A stretch of 64,000 nucleotides of DNA, taken from SZUA-584 sp040768905 (lineage in GTDB: Bacteria > Bacillota > Clostridia > Christensenellales > SZUA-584). The notes below the pieces were generated by a model, which saw nothing but the letters and a program-made list of their open reading frames with translations, searched no databases and had not been told where the DNA came from. This document shows, one piece after another, positions 8,203 through 15,715 of this stretch. Numbering within the stretch: the first letter of the stretch is position 1; the number at the start of each line of letters is the position of its first letter. Where the stretch lies: contig JAXGMA010000001.1 of NCBI GenBank assembly GCA_040768905.1, forward strand, positions 1,984,001 to 2,048,000. The letters run 5' to 3'. The position numbers were made by a program, and so were the translations under genes.

Positions 8203-8264
8203 GGCAAACCCCGCTGAGAAGTAGGGACGCGATTTATCAAGCGATGTTTTCGGTTGGGGCCGCC
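8203..8264 (+). promoter_or_regulatory. Degenerate c-di-GMP-I riboswitch, site 2
   Basis: GGCAAACC, the first stem and GGGACGC of the GEMM-I core are present, and the element closes with GGGGCCGCC. The CGCAAAGCC segment and much of the third stem are missing (GACGC is followed by GATTTATC). The adenine that intercalates between the two guanines of the ligand is therefore lost. Ligand binding is doubtful; it is best read as a decayed copy of sites 3 and 4. Confidence 0.6.
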
Positions 8265-8289
8265 TTATTAGATATGGGCAGGCCTTTTT
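8258..8289 (+). terminator. Terminator after degenerate riboswitch site 2
   Basis: GGCCGCC (8258-8264) can pair with GGCAGGCC (8277-8284) with one bulge, followed by five T. If site 2 cannot bind ligand, this terminator should lower basal transcription constantly. Confidence 0.6.
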
Positions 8290-8315
8290 GAATGGGTGCT
8301 TATGATTTTGAAAAA

Positions 8316-8389
8316 GGCAAACCCGACTGAAAAGCGGGGGCGCAAAGCCAGGAGTCTAAATCCCATGCGGATATGATCGTTCGGCTGCC
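8316..8389 (+). promoter_or_regulatory. c-di-GMP-I riboswitch (GEMM-I), site 3
   Basis: GGCAAACCC, a GAAA-capped stem (CGACTGAAAAGCG), GGGGGCGCAAAGCC, AGGAGTCTAAATCC, and the closing CGGCTGCC fit the GEMM-I consensus. The one departure in the core is G for A just before CGCAAAGCC. The guanine equivalent to G20 and the CAAAG adenines are kept. It lies 49 bases downstream of site 2 and about 100 bases upstream of site 4 on the same leader. Confidence 0.88.
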
Positions 8390-8419
8390 AAAGATGTTTT
8401 TCTTTGCAGCCGATTTTTT
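8382..8419 (+). terminator. Riboswitch-controlled terminator, site 3
   Basis: CGGCTGCCAAAG (8382-8393) pairs with CTTTGCAGCCG (8402-8412), followed by six T. The 5' arm includes the aptamer P1 3' strand (GGCTGCC), so aptamer closure and terminator formation are mutually exclusive. This predicts read-through when c-di-GMP is bound. Confidence 0.85.
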
Positions 8420-8459
8420 ATTTCAGTGACCCCGTTATATGCGGGTACATTACTGAAAT
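8420..8459 (+). repeat. Additional leader hairpin between riboswitch sites 3 and 4
   Basis: ATTTCAGT (8420-8427) pairs with ACTGAAAT (8452-8459) and an inner CCCG / CGGG stem stacks inside. It is not part of the GEMM consensus and has only a short A-rich tail, so it is probably a spacer or pausing structure rather than a terminator. Confidence 0.45.
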
Positions 8460-8487
8460 AAAACAAAACCGAATAATCAAATGAAAA

Positions 8488-8564
8488 GGCAAACCCGTGC
8501 GAAAGCCAGGGACGCAAAGCTTTGAAGTCTTACTCTCCGCAGGAGAAGTGATCGTTCGGCTGCC
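8488..8564 (+). promoter_or_regulatory. c-di-GMP-I riboswitch (GEMM-I), site 4
   Basis: GGCAAACCC, the stem GTGC-GAAA-GCCA, GGGACGCAAAGC, GAAGTCTTACTC, and the closing CGGCTGCC are a very good GEMM-I match with the unaltered GGGACGCAAAGC core. The aptamer ends 65 bases before the start codon of the large surface protein. The hairpin after it (CAGATT 8566-8571 / AATCTG 8583-8588, then ATTTG) does not overlap P1 and lacks a good T-run. The mode of control at this site is therefore less clear than at sites 1 and 3. Confidence 0.9.
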
Positions 8565-8629
8565 ACAGATTATTCTTTACGCAATCTGATTTGTAGGGAA
8601 TCAACATACATTCGACGGAGGGTAGAAAA

Positions 8630-11600
8630 ATGAGAACAAGAATCATGTCATTGATAATGGCGGCGCTTCTGATACTTGCCCTGATTCCTTCAACAGCGTT
8701 TGCTGAAGAGACAGGGACGGGCGATATCGGAACGCCTGCGCCGACGGAAACACCCGCGCCGACGGAAACACCCGCGCCGACGGAAACGCCCGCGCCGACG
8801 GAAACGTCCGCGCCGACGGAAACGCCTGCGCCGACGGAAACGCCCGCGCCGGCGGAAACGCCCGCGCCGACGGAAACGCCCGCGCCGACGGAAACGCCCG
8901 CGCCGACGGAAGCACCGCCGATAGACCTGTCCGCGCTTCCAATGGGGATGGCTTTGCTGGCATCTGAAAGCACAACCATCAACATCGAAGTTAAAAACAG
9001 CACTGGAGACCCAGTGCAGGGCGCCAAGGTATACCTCGGTGTAGGTGGTTGGCCATACATAGGGGAAACTGGTGCTGATGGAAAGCTTGAGTACACTCAC
9101 AATAGTTCCCTCGGCAATATGAGGGTGCAGGTCACCGCACCTAACAACGGAGGGACTGAGACCACCGCCTATCAGGATACGTCTGTGAACCCGACATTTC
9201 AACTCCAAACCCACCAAGCGGTGATCCAACTCATCGACCACAATGGTGACCCGCTGAGCGGTGGCAAGGTCGAAATTGGGCACGGCGGTTGGCCGGTGAT
9301 TGGGACAACGAACGCAGACGGCAAGGTGTACCACGAGTACTTTGCGGGTACGCAAAACTTCCGCATGAGCTATAACTATGGTACCGAGACAAAAAGCCAT
9401 ACTCACACCGCGGGTGGATCGACATTGGTCTTCCAGACCGGCCTGGTGGATCTGCAGTTCAGCGGGACTGTTGCACACGGTGTTAGCGGCTGGCCTCTCT
9501 ATGCTGGTCCGACTGAGATGCTACCTGTGGAGCACAGGTTTGGTTTCTCTGGTTCTGGATACACGAGGAAGGAAATTCACTTAACCCCGATAGTGGGCGG
9601 TGTGCTTGAGAAAAGCATCTTCTATGTGCGTTTGCGCAACAGCAGCGGTGCTGGAATAGAAGGCGGCTCTGCGCAGCTTGGTGTGGGCGGATGGCCCTCA
9701 ATGGGGACGACGGGCAGCGATGGTATTCTGCTCTATGCGCGTGATGGCAAGGTCGGAAATATGCGAGTGCAGATGACGGCACCTTTGGGCGGCACGCAGA
9801 CCAGCCCGATGCAAAACCATGTGGCAAACTCTTTCTATAACTTTCAGACGGCCCAACTGATTGTTCAGCTCATCGACCACAACGGCAGCCCGCTGAGTGG
9901 CGGCGAAGTCAGGATTGGCGACGGCGGTTGGCCGGTGATCGGGACAACGGATGCAGATGGTAAGGTCTACCACGAGCACTTTGCTGCTACAAAGGAATTC
10001 CGCATGAGCTACAACTATGGGACCGAGACAAAGAGCCACACTCACACTGAGGGCGGGTCGACTCTGGTTTTCCAAACGCATCAAGCGGTGATCCAGCTCA
10101 TCAACCACAACGGCAGCCCGCTGAGCGGGGGCAAGGTCAGCATCGGATACAGCGGCTGGCCGGAGATTGGGACAACGGACGCAGATGGCAAAGTTTATCA
10201 CGAGTCTTTTGCGGGTGCGCAGAGTTTCCGCATGAGCTATAACTATGGCACCGAGACAAAAAGCCACACTCACACCGCAGGCGGATCGACGTTGGTCTTT
10301 CAGACCGGCCTGGTGGATTTGCAGTTCAGCGGAACTGTTAAACACGGAGTTGGCGGCTGGCCTCTCTATACGGGTCCGACCGAGATGCTGCCTGTGGAGC
10401 ACAGGTTTGCTTTTTCTGGCTCCGGATATCCCAGTAAGGAACTCCGGTTCATTCCAGTAGCGGGTGATGTGCTTGAGAAAAGCATCTTCTATGTGCGTTT
10501 GCGCAACAGCAGCGGCGCTGGAATTGAAGGCGGTTCTGCACAGCTTGGTGTGGGCGGATGGCCCTCAATGGGGACGACGGGCAGCGATGGTATTCTGCTC
10601 TACGCACGCGACGGCAAGGTCGGCAACATGCAGGTGCGGATGACGGCGCCTTTAGGCGGCACGCAGACCAGTTCATCGCAAAACCATGCAGCAAACTCGT
10701 TCTATGATTTCCAGACAGATCAACTCGTTATTCAGCTCATCGACCACAACGGCAACCCGCTGAGCGGGGGCAAGGTAAGTATCGGCCACGGTGGCTGGCC
10801 AGAGATCGGGACTACGGACGCAGACGGCAAGGTCTATCACGAGGACTTTGCGGGAACACAGAACTTCCGCATGAGCTACAACTATGGCACCGAGACAAAG
10901 AGCCACACTCACACTGAGGGCGGGTCGACTCTGGTTTTCCAAACGCATCAAGCGGTGATCCAGCTCATCGACCACAACGGCAGCCCGCTGAGCGGGGGCA
11001 AGGTCAGCATCGGATACAGCGGCTGGCCGGAGATTGGGACAACGGACGCAGATGGCAAAGTTTATCACGAGTCTTTTGCGGGTGCGCAGAGTTTCCGCAT
11101 GAGCTATAACTATGGCACCGAGACAAAAAGCCACACTCACACCGCAGGCGGGTCGACATTGGTCTTCCAGACCGGCCTGGTGGATTTGCAGTTCAGCGGG
11201 ACTATCCAACACGGGGTTGGCGGCTGGCCCCTCTATGCTGGTCCGACTGAGATGCTGCCTGTGGAGCACAGGTTTGCTTTTTCTGGCTCCGGATATCCCA
11301 GTAAGGAACTCCGGTTCATTCCAGTAGCGGGTGATGTGCTTGAGAAAAGCATCTTCTATGTGCGTTTGCGCAACAGCAGCGGTGCTGGAATAGAAGGCGG
11401 CTCTGCGCAGCTTGGTGTGGGCGGATGGCCCTCGATGGGGACGACGGGCAGCGATGGCATTCTACTCTACGCACGCGACGGCAAGGTTGGCAACATGCAG
11501 GTGCGGATGACGGCGCCTTTAGGCGGCACGCAAACCAGCCCTATCCAAAACCATGCCACAAACTCTTTCTATGACTTCCAGACCTCGCGTGTCGTGGTCC

Positions 11601-14326
11601 AGCTTAAAGACTCCGAGGGTGTCCTTCTTAATGGCGGCATTGTGCGTGCCGGTTTTAGCGGATGGCCGGTAATTGGTACGACCGGCGACAATGGACAGGG
11701 GACGTTATATTACGAAATGTTTTCTGGGCAGTACAGTTTCCGCATGACGTACAACGACACGACAGCGACCAAGAACCAAGATGCCTCAACATCGGTTGTT
11801 TTTCAGACTGTTAAGGCAGAGATACAGCTTATTGATTACGAGGGGAACTTTATCAACGGCGGAGTGGTGCGCTTTGGCACAAGCGGTTGGCCAGTTATTG
11901 GTACGACGGGAGATGCCGGAATTGGCAAGGTTACACGAGAGATGTTCGAAGGCAGCTACAATTTCCGCATGACAAACAACGGAATTACGGAGACCAAGAA
12001 TCAAAGCATTGCAACCCCCGTTATCTTTCATACCGGCAGTACTGTGAGCAACATCACGGTGGACGATTATATTGAGGACTACGACGGCGGTGCCCACGGC
12101 GTGGGGGTTTCGGGCCAGCAAACCGGCGACACAGTGAGCTACAGCCTTGACCAGAATGGTCCCTTTAGACCCGATCCGTACGAGTATACGAATGCGGATG
12201 AGACACCCGGGGTCGGAGTCACGGTATATGTGAAAGTGGAAAGAGTGGGGGCGATACCGTTCCTCGGATCGGGCGTTGTCAAGATAAACCCGGTTTCGCT
12301 GACGGTGACGGCGGACGACAAGGCGACCACGTACGGCGCGGCGGCTCCGGCTTTCAGCGTGACATACAACGGCTTTGTGCTGAATGAGGACTTTTCAGCG
12401 CTGACAGGAACGCTGGACTATGATTGCAGCTATACGGCAGGCAGCGCGGCGGGCGATTATGACATCATGCCCAAGGGCTTAAGCTCCGGCAATTACAACG
12501 TCTCATTTGTTAAAGGCACACTAACGGTGGACAAGGTTTCGCTGATGGTGACGGCGGACAACAAGACGACGACCTACGGTGCGGCGGCACCTGCATTCAG
12601 CGCGGCATACAACGGCTTTGTGCTGGACGAAGACGCTTCGGCGCTGACAGGAACGCTGGACTATGACTGCAGCTATACGGCAGGCAGCGCGGCGGGCGAT
12701 TATGACATCATGCCCAAGGGCTTAAGCTCAGGCAATTACAACGTCTCATTTGTTAAAGGCACGCTAACGGTGGACAAGGTTTCGCTGATGGTGACGGCGG
12801 ACAACAAGACGACGACCTACGGTGCGGCGGCACCTGCATTCAGCGCGGCATACAACGGCTTTGTGCTGGACGAAGACGCTTCGGCGCTGACAGGAACGCT
12901 GGACTATGACTGCAGCTATACGGCAGGCAGCGCGGCGGGCGATTATGACATCATGCCCAAGGGCTTAAGCTCAGGCAATTACAACGTCTCATTTGTTAAA
13001 GGCACGCTAACGGTGGACAAGGTTTCGCTGATGGTGACGGCGGACAACAAGACGACGACCTACGGTGCGGCGGCACCTGCATTCAGCGCGGCATACAACG
13101 GCTTTGTGCTGGACGAAGACGCTTCGGCGCTGACAGGAACGCTGGACTATGACTGCAGCTATACGGCAGGCAGCCCGGCGGGCGATTATGACATCATGCC
13201 CAAGGGCTTAAGCTCAGGCAATTACAACGTCTCATTTGTTATAGGCACGCTAACCGTGGACAAGGTTTCGCTGACGGTGTCGGCGGACAACAAGGTCACG
13301 ACATACGGCGCGGCAGCTCCGGCTTTCAGTACGTCATACAACGGTTTTTTGCTGGGTGAGAACGCTTCGGCACTGACAGGCACACTGGACTATGAATGCA
13401 GCTACGCGGCGGGCAGCGACGCGGGCGATTATGACATAGTGCCCAAGGGCTTCAGCTCGGACAACTACGACATTACGTTTGTTGAAGGCACGTTGACGGC
13501 GAATCCGGCGGCGCTGACTGTGACAGCGGATGACCTGACGGTGACGTATCTTGACGATGCGCCACTCTACACGGCGGCATACGGTGGTTTTGTGGCAGGC
13601 GATGATGTGAACGATCTGAGCGGCACGCTGGTGTTTGACTGTGATTACGTGCGGGGCAGTGCGGTCGGCGGTTACACGATCACGCCGAACGGACTGACGT
13701 CGGGCAACTACACAATATCGTTTGTTCCCGGCACGCTGACGGTAGGCCAACTGGTACTTACCGTTCGTTTTGTGGATTACGACGGCACGCTGATTGCCAC
13801 AGACAGAGTGGTTTATGACGGGTCAGCTGAAGCACCGGACGATCCGGTGCGCGGCGGCTATAATTTCACCGGCTGGGATCGTGACTTTGATGCAGTGAGG
13901 ACTAGCATCACAGTGACGGCGACGTATGCGATTCAGACCTTCACGGTAACGTTTGAGGACTTTGACGGCGCTGTGTTGGCCACAGATACGGTGGACTGGA
14001 ACACAGCGGCTACGGCCCCTGCCGACCCCGAGCGCGACGGCTATACATTCACCGGCTGGGATTCCGACTTCTCCGCAGTGACGGCAAATATGACGGTGAC
14101 GGCGCAGTACACACAGAATGCGATTATTGAAAACGAAGCGATTCCGCAAACGGGTGAAGACGGCGACGGAGATACTGCGGTGTTGCAGGACGAGGGTGTA
14201 CCGCTGCAGGGTGCCGGAACATTCCCGTGGTGGTGGATCGTGATCGGCGTTGGTGCTGCAGGCTTGCTGTTCTTACTGATACTCTTCCTGGTGAAGAGAA
14301 GGAAAGAGGGGCAAGAGAACGCATAA
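8630..14326 (+). CDS. Giant LPXTG-like surface protein with GWP repeats, MBG and InlB-B-type domains
   Basis: This 1898-residue protein starts after GGAGGG. Order of parts: signal peptide (about 1-26, ending TAFAEE); a TPAPTE-repeat stalk (about 36-95); about 14 [GS]GWP modules (about 107-1140); six MBG-type domains of 81 residues (about 1222-1703, TYGAAAPAF and SSGNYNVSFVKGTLTV); two InlB B-repeat-like units (about 1705-1828, GYTFTGWDSDFSAVT); IPQTG (about 1837); a membrane helix (about 1864-1887) and a KRRKEG tail. The last three parts form a sortase-type anchor, with I replacing L in LPXTG. It should be covalently displayed and is probably an adhesin or matrix protein. The leader carries three serial c-di-GMP aptamers. 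Which ligand it binds is unknown. Confidence 0.9.
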   Translation: MRTRIMSLIMAALLILALIPSTAFAEETGTGDIGTPAPTETPAPTETPAPTETPAPTETSAPTETPAPTETPAPAETPAPTETPAPTETPAPTEAPPIDLSALPMGMALLASESTTINIEVKNSTGDPVQGAKVYLGVGGWPYIGETGADGKLEYTHNSSLGNMRVQVTAPNNGGTETTAYQDTSVNPTFQLQTHQAVIQLIDHNGDPLSGGKVEIGHGGWPVIGTTNADGKVYHEYFAGTQNFRMSYNYGTETKSHTHTAGGSTLVFQTGLVDLQFSGTVAHGVSGWPLYAGPTEMLPVEHRFGFSGSGYTRKEIHLTPIVGGVLEKSIFYVRLRNSSGAGIEGGSAQLGVGGWPSMGTTGSDGILLYARDGKVGNMRVQMTAPLGGTQTSPMQNHVANSFYNFQTAQLIVQLIDHNGSPLSGGEVRIGDGGWPVIGTTDADGKVYHEHFAATKEFRMSYNYGTETKSHTHTEGGSTLVFQTHQAVIQLINHNGSPLSGGKVSIGYSGWPEIGTTDADGKVYHESFAGAQSFRMSYNYGTETKSHTHTAGGSTLVFQTGLVDLQFSGTVKHGVGGWPLYTGPTEMLPVEHRFAFSGSGYPSKELRFIPVAGDVLEKSIFYVRLRNSSGAGIEGGSAQLGVGGWPSMGTTGSDGILLYARDGKVGNMQVRMTAPLGGTQTSSSQNHAANSFYDFQTDQLVIQLIDHNGNPLSGGKVSIGHGGWPEIGTTDADGKVYHEDFAGTQNFRMSYNYGTETKSHTHTEGGSTLVFQTHQAVIQLIDHNGSPLSGGKVSIGYSGWPEIGTTDADGKVYHESFAGAQSFRMSYNYGTETKSHTHTAGGSTLVFQTGLVDLQFSGTIQHGVGGWPLYAGPTEMLPVEHRFAFSGSGYPSKELRFIPVAGDVLEKSIFYVRLRNSSGAGIEGGSAQLGVGGWPSMGTTGSDGILLYARDGKVGNMQVRMTAPLGGTQTSPIQNHATNSFYDFQTSRVVVQLKDSEGVLLNGGIVRAGFSGWPVIGTTGDNGQGTLYYEMFSGQYSFRMTYNDTTATKNQDASTSVVFQTVKAEIQLIDYEGNFINGGVVRFGTSGWPVIGTTGDAGIGKVTREMFEGSYNFRMTNNGITETKNQSIATPVIFHTGSTVSNITVDDYIEDYDGGAHGVGVSGQQTGDTVSYSLDQNGPFRPDPYEYTNADETPGVGVTVYVKVERVGAIPFLGSGVVKINPVSLTVTADDKATTYGAAAPAFSVTYNGFVLNEDFSALTGTLDYDCSYTAGSAAGDYDIMPKGLSSGNYNVSFVKGTLTVDKVSLMVTADNKTTTYGAAAPAFSAAYNGFVLDEDASALTGTLDYDCSYTAGSAAGDYDIMPKGLSSGNYNVSFVKGTLTVDKVSLMVTADNKTTTYGAAAPAFSAAYNGFVLDEDASALTGTLDYDCSYTAGSAAGDYDIMPKGLSSGNYNVSFVKGTLTVDKVSLMVTADNKTTTYGAAAPAFSAAYNGFVLDEDASALTGTLDYDCSYTAGSPAGDYDIMPKGLSSGNYNVSFVIGTLTVDKVSLTVSADNKVTTYGAAAPAFSTSYNGFLLGENASALTGTLDYECSYAAGSDAGDYDIVPKGFSSDNYDITFVEGTLTANPAALTVTADDLTVTYLDDAPLYTAAYGGFVAGDDVNDLSGTLVFDCDYVRGSAVGGYTITPNGLTSGNYTISFVPGTLTVGQLVLTVRFVDYDGTLIATDRVVYDGSAEAPDDPVRGGYNFTGWDRDFDAVRTSITVTATYAIQTFTVTFEDFDGAVLATDTVDWNTAATAPADPERDGYTFTGWDSDFSAVTANMTVTAQYTQNAIIENEAIPQTGEDGDGDTAVLQDEGVPLQGAGTFPWWWIVIGVGAAGLLFLLILFLVKRRKEGQENA
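8734..8916 (+). repeat. 18-bp tandem repeat encoding the TPAPTE stalk
   Basis: About ten copies of an 18-bp unit (GCGCCGACGGAAACGCCC and close variants) encode the proline/threonine-rich stalk after the signal peptide. Such near-perfect short repeats can vary in number by slippage, changing stalk length in steps of six residues. Confidence 0.85.
8989..10044 (+). repeat. 1.05-kb duplication shared with the short paralogue
   Basis: This stretch matches 5852-6907 at a constant offset of 3137 bp with no difference that I could see, including silent positions. Identity breaks sharply at the end, where the short gene reads CACCGAGGGCGGA and the large one CACTGAGGGCGGG. A recent duplication or ongoing gene conversion is implied. 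A further internal repeat of 867-bp period is visible between about 10051 and 11150. Confidence 0.85.
12531..13262 (+). repeat. 243-bp tandem repeats (MBG domains)
   Basis: Three successive units begin at 12531, 12774 and 13017, exactly 243 bp apart. They are almost identical at DNA level, including synonymous positions; a more diverged unit flanks them on each side. They encode 81-residue MBG domains, and unequal crossing-over could expand or contract them. Confidence 0.85.
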
Positions 14327-14403
14327 AAAAGATAGGAATAAATAGAGTCGTTAAAAGACTGGAGTGACCCCACAAGTTAGATAAATATTCATTCAAGCAA
14401 TCG

Positions 14404-14440
14404 AAAGGCTTGTCATCTGTTAAGAGTTTGGCAAGCCTTT
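14404..14440 (+). terminator. Candidate terminator after the large surface protein
   Basis: AAAGGCTTG (14404-14412) pairs with CAAGCCTTT (14432-14440) across a 19-base loop. No strong T-run follows, so termination may be partial. Just upstream, TGACCCCACAAGTTAG (about 14365-14380) resembles an IS150-type insertion sequence end. Confidence 0.4.
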
Positions 14441-14555
14441 AGCTTTACCTTGTGTAGCAGTTTTTGTTGTAGAGGTGCAGGGAGCATGTTAGAATTTTAG
14501 ACAATCTGCTAAGATGGAAAGAGCGAAAGAACGCTCAGAAATCGGAGGCGGAGAA

Positions 14556-14837
14556 ATGGGAGAATACAGGAAGAAATACGATGAGGACTTCAAGAAAAAT
14601 GCGGTCAAGTTATCGTATGCAAGCCCAAAATCGGTAAAGGAGATAGCAGAGGATCTGGGTATTCATGAGAATCTGCTATACAACTGGCGGCGGAAATATA
14701 CCGCTGATGGTGACAAGACGAAATTCGCCACGCTTGAAGAAGAAAACAGGGATTTGCGAAGGCAGCTTGCCGAGGCTAGAATGGAGCGTGACATGTTAAA
14801 AAAAGCAGCGGCCTACTTCGCGAGTCACCAAAAGTAA
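14556..14837 (+). CDS. IS3-family transposase OrfA (helix-turn-helix)
   Basis: A 93-residue HTH_Tnp_1-type protein starting at the ATG after GGAGGCGGAG. The motif YDEDFKKNAVKLSY is followed by SVKEIAEDLGIHENLLYNWRRKY (recognition helix) and a leucine-zipper-like tail ending in MLKKAAAYF. A run of seven A (14798-14804) in the frame TTA-AAA-AAA-G near the end forms a classical -1 slippery site. From there the OrfB frame is open with no stop, so a fused OrfAB transposase can be made. Confidence 0.9.
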   Translation: MGEYRKKYDEDFKKNAVKLSYASPKSVKEIAEDLGIHENLLYNWRRKYTADGDKTKFATLEEENRDLRRQLAEARMERDMLKKAAAYFASHQK

Positions 14838-14872
14838 GATATCGATTTATACGGGGTAACCCCGAGTACCCT

Positions 14873-15715
14873 GTGGCGAAGTGGGCCGAAATTCTGAAAA
14901 TTGAGCGAACAGGATATTATGCCTGGCTCAAGAATCGCGAAGCACTTGAGGATCGGACAGCGTATCTGAAAAAACGAATCAAAGAAGAGTTCGACGAAAG
15001 CCGCGGTACGTATGGACCGGATAGGATCACCGCAGAGCTGCGCAAAAAAGGTGAACATATCGGCCGCAAGAAGTGCTCCGAATACATGGCTGAAATGAAC
15101 TTGGATTCCTGCCACAACAGACATAGAGCCAAGAGCCTGACGAACAGCAAGAAAGCCAGAGGTGATGGGTATCCGAATATTCTTAGAGATCAAGAGTTCC
15201 CGATCGTGCCGAGAATGGGGCTTACAAGCGATATCACATACTTGAGAACTGGTGAAGGATTCATGTATCACTGTATAATCAGGGATGTCGTGACAGGCGA
15301 AGTGCTTGGAGACCATATGGCGGACAGGATGACGAAAGAACTTGTGATCAACGCGATACTGGCGATGCTTGCGAGGCACGAGTTGGCTGACGGATGCATC
15401 TTCCACAGCGACAGAGGCAGTCAGTATACTTCAAAAGCGGTGATGGGGTTATTGCAGCAGTACGGGCTGCGTCAGAGCTTCTCGCGTGTTGGGATGCCGG
15501 GTGACAATGCATGGTCGGAAAGCTTCATTGCGACTATGAAAAAAGAGCTGATACACTGGACACACTACGAGACAAAAGAGGCTGTGCGTGCGGCAGTGTT
15601 TGAGTATATATATTGCTTCTACAATGTGAAGAGAATCCAGAAAAGACTCGGCTATATGTCCCCGAGAGAATATCTCAGATCATTGAGAAAAGCGAGACTG
15701 GCGAAGGTAGCTTAG
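14873..15715 (+). CDS. IS3-family transposase OrfB (DDE integrase core)
   Basis: The 280-residue catalytic part of the transposase. The DDE triad is visible in TSDITYL, HSDRGSQYTS and WSESFIATMKKEL, followed by YNVKRIQKRLGYMSPREY. The separate frame would start at a GTG at 14873, but the same frame is open back to the A7 run in OrfA. The active enzyme is therefore most likely the frameshifted OrfAB fusion. The frame is uninterrupted, so the copy may be active. Confidence 0.92.
   Translation: MAKWAEILKIERTGYYAWLKNREALEDRTAYLKKRIKEEFDESRGTYGPDRITAELRKKGEHIGRKKCSEYMAEMNLDSCHNRHRAKSLTNSKKARGDGYPNILRDQEFPIVPRMGLTSDITYLRTGEGFMYHCIIRDVVTGEVLGDHMADRMTKELVINAILAMLARHELADGCIFHSDRGSQYTSKAVMGLLQQYGLRQSFSRVGMPGDNAWSESFIATMKKELIHWTHYETKEAVRAAVFEYIYCFYNVKRIQKRLGYMSPREYLRSLRKARLAKVA

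Noticed and set aside
8566..8593. Hairpin after riboswitch site 4 as a normal intrinsic terminator
   Set aside because: Only six base pairs, followed by ATTTG and no T-run, and no overlap with the aptamer P1; kept only as a remark under site 4.
8734..8916. 18-bp regular repeats as a CRISPR-like array
   Set aside because: The units are contiguous with no spacers and encode TPAPTE in frame with the signal peptide; no cas genes in the window.
8530..9478. Long open frames on the minus strand over the surface-protein start and repeats (also at 5820-6341, 6561-7037, 9698-11269)
   Set aside because: They are shadows of repetitive coding DNA: no ribosome sites, the same peptides recur wherever the repeat recurs, and composition is Arg/Ala-rich as expected from antisense of GC-rich repeats.
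5742..14326. Diversity-generating retroelement acting on the repeat proteins
   Set aside because: No reverse transcriptase, no template repeat with adenine-specific differences; repeat differences are spread over all bases.
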